A DNA stretch of 64,000 bases, from positions 1-64,000 of the forward strand of contig CAZNJE010000016.1 of NCBI GenBank assembly GCA_964573295.1, read 5' to 3'. Below, in pieces: positions 1 to 10,412 of this stretch. Every line of letters begins with the position of its first letter. Within the stretch, counting starts at the first letter, position 1. Source of the stretch: CAYQJL01 sp964573295 (GTDB lineage Bacteria; Eisenbacteria; RBG-16-71-46; CAIMUX01; WJJG01). A program made the position numbers and the translations under genes. Under the pieces are notes generated by a model. It had not been told where the DNA came from. It did not search any database and was given only the letters and a program-made list of their open reading frames with translations.

Positions 1-88
1 TACTCGGCAGATACTCGGCAGATACTCGACGGATGACCGACAGATGATCGACGGATGATTGACGGATGATCGAAGCATGACCGACGAA
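1..88. repeat. 11-nt tandem repeat running into the tamB start codon
   Basis: Eight consecutive 11-nt units fill the left edge (for example TACTCGGCAGA, drifting to TGATCGACGGA). The seventh and eighth units supply the ATG at 77 and the first codons of tamB. The period is not a multiple of three and every frame is closed just upstream, so this array is non-coding up to the start codon. Confidence 0.85.
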
Positions 89-3000
89 CCCGCATACGAG
101 TCAGAGCGTCGTACGGCCGCCCCGGCGCCAGCCGGCGCCGGGCAGCGCCGTCTGCGGCTGCGCCGGCGTTTGCTGGCGGCGCTGGTGCTCGTGCTGATCG
201 TCGCCAGCCCGTTTCTGGTGGTGCGATTCGGTTTCGTGCGATCGGCCATGCTGCGGCTGGCGACCGAACGGGCCGGATTGACCGAGGACTACCGGGTCAC
301 GGTCGAGAGCGTGCGCCGTTTCGGTCCACTGGGATTCCATCTGGGAGGGGTAACGTTAGAGGTCCGCGATTCGACCGGGACCTACGAGCCCGCCGTGCGT
401 TTGAGACACCTGGCCGCCGAGTGGTCGCTGACCCGCCTGATGCTGGGTGAGGTGGTGGTCTCCAGCTTCCAGGCCGGTGCGGTCACAGTTCACACCCATC
501 GACTGCCTCGCGGAACCCGCACGGGGGATCCTGGTCCCCGCGGCCCCGAGAGCGCCCGCCGCGGACCGCTCACCAGCCGTCTCCCCATCAGCGTTGACGA
601 GGTCAGCCTGGGGCCGGTCGAGGTCTACGATGCGGGTGGATCGCTGGTGCGCTTCGGAGTCACCGATGCGGAATTCGTCGCCTCCGGGCGCGAACTGACC
701 CTGTTCCTGCAGCAGGGTTGGCTGGCGATCGATCGCTATGGCATCGGGTTGCAGATGGGTGACGGGGTATGGGTCTGGCGCGGAAACCGGGGGGGCGAGC
801 TCTCGGGGCTGCGAATCGAAGGGCCACGCCTGCGCGGGCGGGTGCGTGCCCGCTACGATCAGGCCGCCGACAGTCCGCTGACAGCCGACATGGTCGTTGA
901 GCACATCGATCCTCGAGTCCTCTCGCGCAGCTTCGTGCCGAGCATCCGGTTGCGTCAGGATGATGGCCTCGCCGGAAGCGTGGGTATCCGGATTGGGAAG
1001 GCGGCACTGATCGACTTCGTGCTCAACGGGACGTTGAAGGGCGAGACATTCGACCTGCTCACGGCGGAGATCGAGAGCCGCGACGGACGGGTTTTCGTGC
1101 GTAACATGATCGTCGAGGGCCAGTCCGGCCGCGTGACCGGGGAGGGCCAGTGGGACGGGCCGCAGCGCCAAGCCCGGGGACGAGTGCGTTTCGAGCGGCT
1201 TGATCCGACAACTCGATGGCTGCCGTGGTTGGAGGAGGCGCCGGTGACTCGTCCCTTCTCCGGGGCCGGCAATGTAGTGGTTTCGGTCCCATACGGGTTT
1301 CCGGTTCGCGTCGAGGGCGAGGTGGAGCTCTATGGCGCCCGGCCGCTGGAGATCGACACCGAGACGATTCTCTTCCGAGGCTACGTGGAACCGGGCGATG
1401 CGCTCGGCGCGAGCGAGGTGCGGATCCTGGGTGGCGGGGGAACCATCGTGGCTGACGGCCGCTGGCCGCTCGGCCGAGGCGACGTGGAGATTCACGCCCA
1501 GGTTGACTCCTTCCCGCTCCACGCGTTGCCCGGCCAGTGGCGTTCGGGTACATCGGGACGCCTGTGGGGCACGTTCGATCTTTCGGGCCCAGCCGAGGAT
1601 CCGGTGATCGAGGGCAGTTGCCGTATCGCCGATCTGACGCGTGACCCCTGGGAGGCCCAGCGCGTCACCGTGGCGCCCTTGCTGCTGTGGCCGAGGGACC
1701 AGCGCGGCTCCGCCACGCTCGAGTTCTATGACCTACGCCGCGACGATGCGCACGGCGATGAGGGTCCCCCTATGCGGCTGAGCGCCCGGGCCTCACGTTG
1801 GGATGAGTCGATCTCGCTGGCCACCGACCTGCGAGTTCCGGGCCTGGAGATGCACGCCCAGGGGCAGGTGGATTTGGACGGGCGACTGGATCTGCGGCAG
1901 GTGAACCTCTTCAGCCAACGGTGGGGACGCTGGCGGCTCGATGCGCCGCTTCGGTTCGGCTGGAGGGGAGATTCCCTGCGAGTCGACTCGCTGCGGGTGA
2001 GTAGCGGAGACTCGCGCTTGGCGGTCTCGGGCGAATGGTTGCGGAATGTGGGTGATGCGGTTCGCGAGGGCGGTGCGGTTCGCGAGGGCGGTGCGGTTCG
2101 CGAGGGCGGTNNNNNNNNNNNNNNNNNNNNNNNNNNNNNNNNNNNNNNNNNNNNNNNNNNNNNNNNNNNNNNNNNNNNNNNNNNNNNNNNNNNNNNNNNN
2201 NNNNNNNNNNTGCGGTTCGCGAGGGCGGTGCGGTTCGCGAGGGCGGTGCGGTTCGCGAGGGCGGTGCGGTTCGCGAGGGCGGTGCGGTTCGCGAGGGCGA
2301 CGTGCGTCTCGATTTGAAGCTTGAGCAGTTCGATCTGGCGCGGCTTGCCGATCCCGTGCGAGGCAGGCGTGACTGGGGCGGCCGCGGTGACCTGGAGCTT
2401 ACGGTAACCGGCCGCTTGCCCGACCCCGAGGTGCGTCTGCAGGTGGCGGCCGACAGCGTGCGGATCGGCCGGGCCTACCTGGGTCGGGTGGATCTGGCGG
2501 CGGGTTGGCAAGAGAGCACACTGACGGTGGCCCCGATTTCCCTTCAGAGCGATGCCCACCAGATCCTGTGCCCCGGCGTCACGCTGATGTCTGCGGAACC
2601 GCTGCTCGAGAGTCTGTGGCCGGCTGCCGGAGGCGACAGCGGTGCCTCGGCGATCGCGCCGCTGGCGCAGGCGCGCTGGGAAGGGCGTATCAGAATCGAC
2701 CGGCTGGATTGGGCTGAATGGGCTCCGGTCCTGGGACTCCAAGGTGCGGATCCTGCCTCGGATCAGGCCATCAACGTCACCCGCAACATCGGTGGGCGCC
2801 CGGTGACGATCCGAGTAGAAACAGTGGGTGAGGCGACGACCACACCCGCGGGTGCGGGTGGCTTCGGCGGTGAGTTCCAGGGTGAGCTCGTCTTGGCCGG
2901 CCGACCCGGTGCACCTTCGGTGACGCTTGCCGGGGAGGTTGCCGATGTCATCGTGGCGGGCGTGCCCACCGGGTCTCTCGAGCTCGATCTTTCCTATGCC

Positions 3001-4440
3001 GACTCGACCTTCGTCGTGCGCAAGTGCACGCTCACTGGGGAATCCTCCCAGAGCTGGATCAAGGGACGGTATCCGTACCATCTTCAGCTCCTGCCTCCGC
3101 GGGCACAGCGGCGAGCGGCACCGGTGGATATGTCGGGCCTGTTCGAGAATCTGGATGTGAGGTTGCTCTCCGGATTCACCCGCCACGCACCCGATGCACA
3201 CGGTCGCTTGAGCGGGGCGGTTACCATCGGCGGCCTCGGCACGGCTCCGCGTGTCACCGGCAGCATGTTGCTTCGTGACGGAGGGGTCCGGGTGCCTGGA
3301 CGGAGCGAGCGGATCTACGAGGCCGAAGCGATGGCCCGGCTCGATTCACTCGGCCTGCATATCGAGCAGTTCACGGCCCGCACAGGGGACAACGGTCGCC
3401 TGTCCATGGAGGGCTGGGTACGGGATGATGACGAGTTCGATCTGACCGCGCGGGCCGAGCAGGTGCGCGTTTTCGAGCAGGGCAGTTACGAGTTCCTGGT
3501 GAGCACGGATTCCCTGCGGGCGGTCACGGGGCCCCAGGCCGACCTCGGCGGGGTGCTGGAAGGTGATGCGCACGCCGGCCCGCATCTGATCGGCCGGGTG
3601 GAGGTGCTGCGGGGGCAGTACATGCCCGATCTGGGAGGATCAGAGGCGGCCCCCACACGCAGCCAGACGCCTTCGCCCTGGCGCGTGGATGTGGAGGTGA
3701 CCGCGCCCGGTAACATCCGGGTGACCCAGCCGAACGCAACCGCCGAACTCGGTGACGGCCAGCTCCGGCTCAGCTACCGCTGGCCGTACTGGAATGTGAG
3801 TGGGAGCATCGCTGTACTGAGCGGAACCTACCGGTTGCTCAACAACAACTTCTCGATCACCGAGGGCATGGTCGAGTTCCGCGACACCGGACAGGGGCCC
3901 GAAGCAGAGGTCAGTATCGCGGCCGAAACCTACGTGATCCCAGCCGACACGACCGACACCTCGGCCGAAGACATCCGCGTCATGGTGAGCGTCGAGGGTG
4001 AGCCCGATGAGTTGCAGGTTTCCCTGTCCTCGGAGCCGCCTTACAGCCAAGAGCAGATCGTCGAGCTCCTGAGCTACGGCCGGCTACCGCGCAGCGCCTG
4101 GGAGGCAGCCACCGAAACACCGACCCTCTTGCTCGGGACGATGGGCGGCAGCATCGAGAGCAGCTTGGCCGAGCAATTCCCGATCTTCGCGCACGTGGGT
4201 CTCGAGCACGGGGCCACTGCTCAGGACATGCGTTTGAGGGTGCGGCCGATGATCTCCCCGGGCATCACCGGCAGCTACTCCCAGGAGCTCTCGCTCGATC
4301 CGGCCTGGGACTTCTCGTTGCACTATCGTCTGAGCCGAATTCTGTATCTACGTGCTGGGGTAGCCAACGATCCGGAACGCGCGGGGCCGTTCATCGACGA
4401 GTACAGCCTTGACCTCAAGTTTCGCTTCGAGTACGAGTGA
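77..4440 (+). CDS. tamB: TamB-like translocation and assembly module protein, interrupted by an assembly gap
   Basis: This is a large inner-membrane-anchored protein of the TamB/DUF490 (AsmA-like) family. Known members span the periplasm and help move lipids or outer-membrane proteins. The N-terminus is arginine-rich followed by one hydrophobic segment (around LLAALVLVLIVASPFLVV), and the rest is beta-rich. The C-terminus has the family pattern SLSSEPPYSQEQIVELL and ends in a barrel-like strand. The gap at 2111-2210 splits it into two apparent frames. The 18-nt repeat GAVREG reads in the left frame before the gap and in the right frame after it, so one gene is the simplest reading. About 680 codons lie left of the gap and 740 right. 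ATG 77 is preferred over TTG 59; no clear ribosome site is visible. The repeat lies in a mid-protein linker. Confidence 0.85.
2056..2299. repeat. 18-nt in-frame tandem repeat (GAVREG) containing gap 1
   Basis: The unit TGCGGTTCGCGAGGGCGG is repeated on both sides of the 100-N gap at 2111-2210 with almost no divergence. It encodes GAVREG in tamB. The real copy number is unknown because the assembly collapsed here. Confidence 0.95.
2111..2210. other. Assembly gap (100 N) in tamB repeat
   Basis: Exactly 100 N, a conventional placeholder for unknown length. It falls inside the 18-nt array. The flanking reading frames show that the true length is not equivalent to 100 modulo 3. Confidence 0.98.
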
Positions 4441-4483
4441 GATCTTACGCGCCATCGGCCCCCCACATCCTTGCGGAGTCAGC

Positions 4484-6862
4484 ATGTTTGAGGACCAGAT
4501 CATGAGCCAGTCGCTCCTCGGTGACCTGAACGATCCCCAGCGAGATTCGGTTACCCACGGCGACGGCCCCCTGCTCATTCTCGCCGGCGCCGGCAGCGGG
4601 AAGACCCGTGTGCTCACGCGTCGCATCGCCTACCTGGTGCACGAGGAGGGCCTAGCGCCCGAGCGGATTCTTGCGCTCACCTTCACGAACAAAGCTGCCG
4701 GGGAGATGGCTGGCCGGGTCGAACAGCTTCTGGGCATGCCAGTGCGCGGGCTGTGGATCGGCACGTTCCACTCGATCTGCTTGCGCCTGCTGCGGCGTCA
4801 CGGCGCGCTGCTTGGCTACGGGCCGAGCCTGTCGGTCTTCGACGCGGATGACCAGCGCGGGCTCGTCCGCCGGCTACTCAAGGAGGAGGGACTGGAGGAA
4901 GGGGCGCGCCGGGCGCGAGACCTATTGGGAATCATCAGCCGCGCCAAGACGGCCGGCCTCGGCGCCGAGGCGTTTCGCGAGCAAGCTCGCACGCCCGCCC
5001 AGCGTGTGGCGGCCACGGTCTACGAGCGCTACGAGAACGCTCTGCGGACCCAGAACGCCGCCGACTTCGACGACCTGCTCCTTCAAGCACTGCGCCTGAT
5101 GCGCGAGCACCCCGATGTGGCCGACCGCTACGCCGAGCGCTTCCGCCACGTTCTGGTTGATGAGTACCAGGATACCAACCGCGTCCAGTTCCTTCTGGTA
5201 GAGCGGTTGGCCCGTACGCACCGCAATATCTTTGTGGTGGGCGACGATGACCAGTCGATCTACGGTTGGCGTGGGGCGGACGTGAAGAACATCATCGACT
5301 TCCGCGAGCACTTCCCCGATGCGGCCGTGTATCGGTTGGAACAGAACTATCGCAGCACGGGCGCGATCCTAAGCTTTGCCAACGCGGTCATTCGCCACAA
5401 CGAGTCGCGTTGGGAGAAGGAGCTGTGGACCGAGCGCGAGGAAGGCCCGAAGCCGCAGCTGGTGGTGACCTCCGATGAGGACGAGGAGGCCGAGGAGATC
5501 GCCCGGCGCATTGCGGCACTGACCGGCAGCGCAGATTGCCCGTATGGATCGATCGCCGTCTTCTACCGAACGCATGCGCAGTCGCGCCCTCTGGAAGATG
5601 CGTTCCTGCGCAGCCACATTCCCTATGTCTTGGTGGGTGGGGTCTACTTCTACCAGCGTCGGGAAGTGAAAGATCTGTTGAGCTACCTGCGGGTGCTGGC
5701 CAATCCCCGCGACGAGGTCAGCCTGCGCCGTGCACTGAGCGTGCCCAGGCGCGGGGTGGGAGAGACCTCGGTCGACCGGCTGCTCGAAACGGCCCAGTCG
5801 CGCGGATGCGATCCTCTCGATCTGGCGGCCGAGGGAGGTCCCGATCTGGTTCGCGGCAAGGCGCGGAAGGCGCTGGCCGAGTTTGGTGCGTTGATGCTGG
5901 GTTTGCGCGAGCGACTCGCCGAGCCGCCCGAGCGGATCCTGGGAGAGATCATCGAGCGCATCTCTTTCAAGCGCTATCTCGAGTCCCAGGGCGGCGAATG
6001 GGAAGAACGCGCGGCGAATGTCGACGAGCTTGTCGAGAGCGCCCGTTCCTTCAGCAGCTCGCGCGAGGGGGGCGTGCCCGAGTACTTGGACCAAGTCAGC
6101 TTGCTCACCAGCGTCGATGATTTGGACCGAGCGGCCGATCGCGTCACGCTGATGACGGTGCACAACGCCAAGGGACTCGAGTTTCCGCACGTCTTCGTGT
6201 GCGGGCTCGAGGAGGGGCTCTTTCCCCACGTTTCGGCCTTCGAGGACGACGCCGAACTCGAGGAAGAGCGGCGGCTCTTCTACGTGGCCTCCACACGTGC
6301 GAGGGATACGCTCCACCTTTCGGCCAGCCTGCTGCGCCGGCGGTTCAACACGGCCGCCGGGGGCGTTTCGCGCTTCATGAGCGAGGTGGCCGCGGACCTG
6401 TATGAGGAGTCCGAGGTCACCGCGCCATGGTCTTCGGGATCGCGGATGGGCGGTCGTGGCCGATTCGATGACAGGGGGGGGCGGTCCGGAGTGGGGCCAG
6501 GAGGGCATTCGACTGGGTCCGCATCGTGGCCATCGTCGGATCTGCTCCGCCGTTCAGGAAGCGGTCTGAAGGGTGGGGCGTCCTCGAAGAGCTGGGCGTC
6601 CTCGAAAGGCGGGGTGTCCTCGAAGGGCGGCGTGTCCTCGAAGGGCTGGGCGCCCTCGAAGGGCGAGTCGGTCGACACCTTCGGCGGGGCTACCGACTCC
6701 CTGGACCACCCGCTCGTGGGCCGCCGGGTCTTCCACGCCACCTTCGGCCCCGGAATCGTGGTGACAGCCGAGGGGAAGGGCGATCGCGCGCGGGTGACGG
6801 TCCGGTTCAACTCGGGCCAGACGCGCAAGGTGATCAGCGGTTATCTGGAGTGGGAAGCCTAA
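4484..6862 (+). CDS. pcrA: UvrD/PcrA-family ATP-dependent DNA helicase
   Basis: Superfamily 1A 3'-5' helicase, 792 aa, acting in nucleotide excision repair, mismatch repair or removal of recombinase. The Walker A motif GAGSGKT is near residue 35, motif II VDEYQDTN near 225, GDDDQSIYGWRGA follows, and FYVASTRARD (motif VI) is near 600. A C-terminal Tudor-like domain (from VGRRVFHATFGPGIV) closes the protein, as in PcrA. Between core and Tudor domain lies a linker with an SSKGGV-type repeat. The start is ATG 4484, just after GCGGAG; ATG 4502 is an alternative. An open frame extends upstream to 4409 but overlaps tamB and lacks family similarity. The gene starts 43 nt after the tamB stop. Confidence 0.93.
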   Translation: MFEDQIMSQSLLGDLNDPQRDSVTHGDGPLLILAGAGSGKTRVLTRRIAYLVHEEGLAPERILALTFTNKAAGEMAGRVEQLLGMPVRGLWIGTFHSICLRLLRRHGALLGYGPSLSVFDADDQRGLVRRLLKEEGLEEGARRARDLLGIISRAKTAGLGAEAFREQARTPAQRVAATVYERYENALRTQNAADFDDLLLQALRLMREHPDVADRYAERFRHVLVDEYQDTNRVQFLLVERLARTHRNIFVVGDDDQSIYGWRGADVKNIIDFREHFPDAAVYRLEQNYRSTGAILSFANAVIRHNESRWEKELWTEREEGPKPQLVVTSDEDEEAEEIARRIAALTGSADCPYGSIAVFYRTHAQSRPLEDAFLRSHIPYVLVGGVYFYQRREVKDLLSYLRVLANPRDEVSLRRALSVPRRGVGETSVDRLLETAQSRGCDPLDLAAEGGPDLVRGKARKALAEFGALMLGLRERLAEPPERILGEIIERISFKRYLESQGGEWEERAANVDELVESARSFSSSREGGVPEYLDQVSLLTSVDDLDRAADRVTLMTVHNAKGLEFPHVFVCGLEEGLFPHVSAFEDDAELEEERRLFYVASTRARDTLHLSASLLRRRFNTAAGGVSRFMSEVAADLYEESEVTAPWSSGSRMGGRGRFDDRGGRSGVGPGGHSTGSASWPSSDLLRRSGSGLKGGASSKSWASSKGGVSSKGGVSSKGWAPSKGESVDTFGGATDSLDHPLVGRRVFHATFGPGIVVTAEGKGDRARVTVRFNSGQTRKVISGYLEWEA
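6581..6670. repeat. 18-nt coding repeat in the helicase C-terminal linker
   Basis: Five 18-nt units (TCCTCGAAGGGCGGCGTG type) encode SSKGGV-like hexapeptides between the helicase core and the Tudor-like domain, and keep the reading frame. Confidence 0.9.
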
Positions 6863-6869
6863 ATCGGGC

Positions 6870-7265
6870 TCCTGGGTGCGCCTCGTGCGTGTGTCTCCTG
6901 GGTGCGCCTTGTGCGAGCGTCTCGTGGGTGNNNNNNNNNNNNNNNNNNNNNNNNNNNNNNNNNNNNNNNNNNNNNNNNNNNNNNNNNNNNNNNNNNNNNN
7001 NNNNNNNNNNNNNNNNNNNNNNNNNNNNNNGTGCGCCTCGTGCGTGTGTCTCCTGGGTGCGCCTTGTGCGAGCGTCTCGTGGGTGCGCCTCGTGCGTGTG
7101 TCTCCTGGGTGCGCCTTGTGCGAGCGTCTCGTGGGTGTGCCTCGTGCGTGTGTCTCCTGGGTGCGCCTCGTGCGAGCGTCTCGTGGGTGTACCTCGTGCG
7201 TGTGTCTCCTGGGTGCGCCTCGTGCGAGCGTCTCGTGGGTGTGCCTCGTGCGTGCGCCTGGTGCG
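6870..7265. repeat. 26-nt (52-nt higher-order) intergenic tandem repeat containing gap 2
   Basis: This fills the 421-nt space between the helicase and gatC. Two 26-nt variants alternate, one containing TGCGTGTGTCTCCTGG and the other TGCGAGCGTCTCGTGG, giving a 52-nt higher-order period. Gap 6931-7030 lies inside. The period is not a multiple of three. Long open frames run through it in several registers but have no ribosome site or family similarity. No other element is seen. Confidence 0.93.
6931..7030. other. Assembly gap (100 N) in intergenic repeat
   Basis: 100-N placeholder inside the 26-nt array; the true length is unknown. Confidence 0.98.
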
Positions 7266-7283
7266 TGAGGAGAGTCGCCGGGA

Positions 7284-7868
7284 ATGGACGCTGCCGACAT
7301 CGACACGCTCTGTCGCTTATCGCGCCTCAGGCTCGCAGGGGAGGAACGTGCCGCGTTCGAACGGGATCTCGAGGCGATCCTGAGAATGGCCGAGCTCATC
7401 CGGGCTCGGGAAGATCTCAGGCCGGATCAGGGCCAGTCAGAGGCAGCCGGCTCCACAGACGGAGGCTCCGCAGCAGACGGCCGCTCCGCAGCAGACGGCC
7501 ACGCCGCAGCGGACGGCCACGCCGCAGCGGACGGCCACGCCGCAGCGGACAGGCGCTCCGCAGCCCCTATCGCCGCCCTTTCCGTGGATGAGTTACGGCC
7601 CGATCGGCCCCGGCCGGGATGGCCGGCCGAGACCGCGCTCCACCAGGCCCCGCGCCAGATGGACGGCTTCTACGTCGCCCCCCCGATTCTGAGTGATCCA
7701 CCCAATCCCCGCGACGTGCCCACGCCCGAAGCGCCGGGGACCTCGTCTGAGCCGGCCACGCCCGAAGCGCCGGGGACCTCGTCTGAGCCGGCCACGCCCG
7801 AAGCGCCGGGGACCTCGGGTGAACCCGATACCCAGGATCTTGCGGACGAGCCGGAGAGCCGGACATGA
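7284..7868 (+). CDS. gatC: Asp-tRNA(Asn)/Glu-tRNA(Gln) amidotransferase subunit C with repeat insert and tail
   Basis: GatC clamps GatA and GatB in the transamidosome that makes Gln-tRNA(Gln) and/or Asn-tRNA(Asn). The N-terminal helices (from IDTLCRLSRLRL) and the C-terminal belt (ELRPDRPRPGWP to MDGFYVAPPIL) match the family. The protein is 194 aa, about twice the usual 95-100. The extra length is an internal AADGHA hexapeptide repeat where the short linker normally is, plus a C-terminal tail of three 12-residue PEAPGTSSEPAT copies. A GAGGAGA ribosome site precedes ATG 7284. The stop overlaps gatA (ATGA), so the long tail is translated if gatA is coupled. Confidence 0.9.
   Translation: MDAADIDTLCRLSRLRLAGEERAAFERDLEAILRMAELIRAREDLRPDQGQSEAAGSTDGGSAADGRSAADGHAAADGHAAADGHAAADRRSAAPIAALSVDELRPDRPRPGWPAETALHQAPRQMDGFYVAPPILSDPPNPRDVPTPEAPGTSSEPATPEAPGTSSEPATPEAPGTSGEPDTQDLADEPESRT
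7461..7550. repeat. 18-nt coding repeat inside gatC
   Basis: Five 18-nt units (GGCCACGCCGCAGCGGAC type) encode AADGHA/AADGRS between the two conserved halves of GatC. Confidence 0.92.
7725..7832. repeat. 36-nt coding repeat in the gatC tail
   Basis: Three near-identical 36-nt units starting CCCGAAGCGCCGGGGACC encode PEAPGTSSEPAT downstream of the conserved GatC C-terminus. Confidence 0.95.
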
Positions 7869-9340
7869 GCACGCGGGGCGGTCGCCTGGAGCAGATCCAG
7901 CGCCGCCTGCGTCGCGGCGATACGAGCCTGCTCGTTATCGTCGAGGGATACCTGGAAGCCATCGCACGTCATGACAATGAGATCGGCGCGTTTCTTCATG
8001 TGAACTCCGAGCATCTGCGCGAGCAGTCCCACCGGTTGCAGCTTCGCGTGGAGGCAGGGGACTGGCCGGGAGAGCTGACCGGCTCGGTCGTCGCGGTCAA
8101 GGACAACATCGCCCTCGCCACGACCCCGCTTACGGCGGGAAGTCGGATTTTGGCTGGCTACCAGCCCCTCGAGACGGCGACCGCGCTGAGGCGGCTTATC
8201 GAACGTGGGGCGCTGGTGGTGGGCAAGACCAACCTCGACGAGTTCGGGATGGGTTCTTCGACCGAGCACAGCGCTTACCAGCTGACCCGCAATCCCTTTG
8301 CCACCGACCGGGTACCCGGTGGCTCGAGTGGTGGGTCGGCCGCGGCCGTGGCCGGCGGCTTCTGCCAGGCGGCTCTGGGCAGCGACACGGGTGGGTCGAT
8401 CCGCCAGCCGGCTGCCTTCTGCGGCCTGACGGGCCTCAAACCCACCTACGGTTCGGTGTCACGATACGGCCTCGTAGCCTACGCCAGTTCTATGGACCAG
8501 ATCGGTCCGATGGCGTCGACAGCGGATGATTGCGCCCGGTTCTTCAAAGCAATGCGCGGATACGACCCGCGAGACGCCACCTCCCGACGGGCTTCTGCCC
8601 ATGACGAGGACGGCCGCCGGCCGCGGCGGGCCGGAGTGGTCGCTGGCTACGCATCGCAATGCGAGCCTCAGGTCGCGGACGCCTTCGAGGCATTCTTGGG
8701 TCGTTGCCAGCGGCTGGGGCTCGAGCTCGAAGAGGTGGAGCTGCCGGCGGCTGAGGAAGCAGTGGCAGTGTACTACATTCTGGCTGCAGCCGAAGCCTCC
8801 TCGAACCTGGCGCGCTACGACGGTCTACACTACCCAGCGGCGTTTCCGCCCGCTGTCACCCTGGCCGAGTATTACAAAGCCGGGCGGTCGGCCTTGTTCG
8901 GCACCGAGGTCAAGCGGCGGATCCTCCTGGGGACCCACGTGCTGTCGGCGGGCTACTATGAACGGCAGTACCGTCGCGCCCAGCGGGTGCGCCGGGCCTG
9001 GACGGCCGCCCTCGAAGCATTGTTTGCCGACGTGGATATCCTCCTGCTGCCCACGACGAGCACGGCGGCCTTCGGTCTGGGCGAACGGCTCGCCGATCCG
9101 GTGGCGATGTATGGCAGCGATCAGTTCACGATCGGAGCGAATCTGACCGGCTATCCAGCTCTATCGGTGCCGGTTGGAGAAACTGATTCGGGGCTGCCGA
9201 TTGGGGCGCAACTCTGGGGGCCGGCCGGGAGCGATGCGATGCTGCTCGCCTTCGCCCGGCTTCTCGACGAGGACGTGCCATTTGCTCCCCTTGCGGACAG
9301 TGCGGGGTCCCTCGTGGGCGGGAGGCCATCGAGGCCATGA
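7865..9340 (+). CDS. gatA: Asp-tRNA(Asn)/Glu-tRNA(Gln) amidotransferase subunit A
   Basis: Amidase-signature subunit that hydrolyses glutamine and passes ammonia to GatB, 491 aa. The Ser-cisSer-Lys triad is visible: K79 in VVAVKDNIA, S154 in PGGSSGGS and S178 in GSDTGGS. These are the positions I recall for characterised GatA proteins. The sequence is full length and ends with a short proline/arginine tail. The ATG overlaps the gatC stop by four bases (ATGA), and the gatA stop overlaps the gatB start in the same way, so gatCAB is one coupled unit. Unlike gatC and gatB, gatA contains no tandem repeat. Confidence 0.96.
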   Translation: MSTRGGRLEQIQRRLRRGDTSLLVIVEGYLEAIARHDNEIGAFLHVNSEHLREQSHRLQLRVEAGDWPGELTGSVVAVKDNIALATTPLTAGSRILAGYQPLETATALRRLIERGALVVGKTNLDEFGMGSSTEHSAYQLTRNPFATDRVPGGSSGGSAAAVAGGFCQAALGSDTGGSIRQPAAFCGLTGLKPTYGSVSRYGLVAYASSMDQIGPMASTADDCARFFKAMRGYDPRDATSRRASAHDEDGRRPRRAGVVAGYASQCEPQVADAFEAFLGRCQRLGLELEEVELPAAEEAVAVYYILAAAEASSNLARYDGLHYPAAFPPAVTLAEYYKAGRSALFGTEVKRRILLGTHVLSAGYYERQYRRAQRVRRAWTAALEALFADVDILLLPTTSTAAFGLGERLADPVAMYGSDQFTIGANLTGYPALSVPVGETDSGLPIGAQLWGPAGSDAMLLAFARLLDEDVPFAPLADSAGSLVGGRPSRP

Positions 9341-10412
9341 TGAACACGCGCGATCATCACGATCGACCGGACGATCGACCGGACGATCGACCGGACGCTC
9401 GACCGGACGCTCGACCGGCGTGCGGCCGGCCCGCCTTCGAGGTGGCCATCGGGCTGGAGATCCATGCCCAGCTCGCCACCGACAGCAAGCTCTTCTGCGC
9501 CTGTCCGGTCGACCCGGAGGCCGAGCCGAACAGCTGCTGTTGCCCGGTCTGCATGGGCCATCCGGGCGTGCTGCCGGTGGTCAATCGCGAGGCTGTGCGC
9601 CTGGGGCTTCGCGTGGCCGTCTCGGTGGAGGCAGAGGTTCTGCCCATCAGCGCATGGGCTCGAAAGAACTACTTCTACCCGGATCTGCCCAAAGGCTATC
9701 AGATCACGCAGTACGAGCATCCCCTGGCGCGAGGCGGCCGGTTGGCTTTCATGAGCGCCGGACGGGAGAGAACGTCTGATCTCATTCGGATGCATCTGGA
9801 GGAAGATGCCGGGCGCCTCCGGCACGAATCCGCCGGCACGCTCGTGGATTTGAACCGCTGCGGTACGGCACTGCTCGAGATCGTGACGGTCCCTACCCTG
9901 GCCTCGCCACGGGAAGCGCGCGATTTCGCGACCGCCTGCCGCCAGTTGCTGCAGTATTGCGAGGTTTGCAAGGGGCGGATGGAGCTGGGCCACCTGCGCT
10001 GTGACGCGAACGTCTCTTTGCGCAGGCCCGGGGAACACGATCTCGGAGTTCCGACCGAGATCAAGAACCTGAACTCGTTTCGTTCTTTGGAGAAGGCACT
10101 TGCAGCGGAAATCTCCAGACAATCCGAAGTTCTCTCGGAGGGCAGAGCGGTCACCCCCGCCACGTTGCTATGGGACGAGATGGCCGGCTGCACCCGTCTC
10201 ATGCGCAGCAAGGAGACGCGCCCGGACTACCGCTACTTCCCCGAGCCCGACCTGCCGGCTTTGCGGGTGACCAGCGGCGACCTTGCGGAGGCGCGGGCCG
10301 CCGTGCCGGAGCTGCCCACCGACCGGGCGCGACGACTCGCCCGGCTGCCGGGGATCAGCACCGAGACGGCCGCTCGTCTGACCGCCCGGCGGGATACGGC
10401 CGACTACTTCGA
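9337..10412 (+). CDS. gatB: Asp-tRNA(Asn)/Glu-tRNA(Gln) amidotransferase subunit B, 3' end lost in gap 3
   Basis: GatB phosphorylates the misacylated tRNA and completes transamidation. After a repeat-bearing N-terminal extension (DRPD repeats, about residues 9-28) the family start FEVAIGLEIHAQL appears. It is followed by the cysteine cluster CAC...CCCPVCMG and the NYFYPDLPKGYQITQYEHP motif. About 359 codons precede the gap at 10413; GatB is usually about 470-490 aa, so the C-terminal tRNA-binding (YqeY-like) part is missing. None of the three frames just after the gap resembles a GatB end, so the hidden piece is probably longer than 100 nt. ATG 9337 overlaps the gatA stop (ATGA), which implies the repeat extension is translated. 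Confidence 0.93.
9361..9420. repeat. 12-nt coding repeat at the gatB N-terminus
   Basis: Five 12-nt units (GATCGACCGGAC/GCTCGACCGGAC) encode DRPD/ARPD ahead of the conserved GatB domain. Confidence 0.95.

Noticed and set aside
356..1522. Long antisense open frame (388 aa) opposite tamB, and many similar ones elsewhere
   Set aside because: High GC content gives long shadow frames. These lack ribosome sites and family motifs and overlap well-supported genes.
6870..7265. Possible CRISPR array
   Set aside because: The 26-nt units are directly abutting with no unique spacers, no cas genes are nearby, and the variants alternate. It is a plain tandem repeat.
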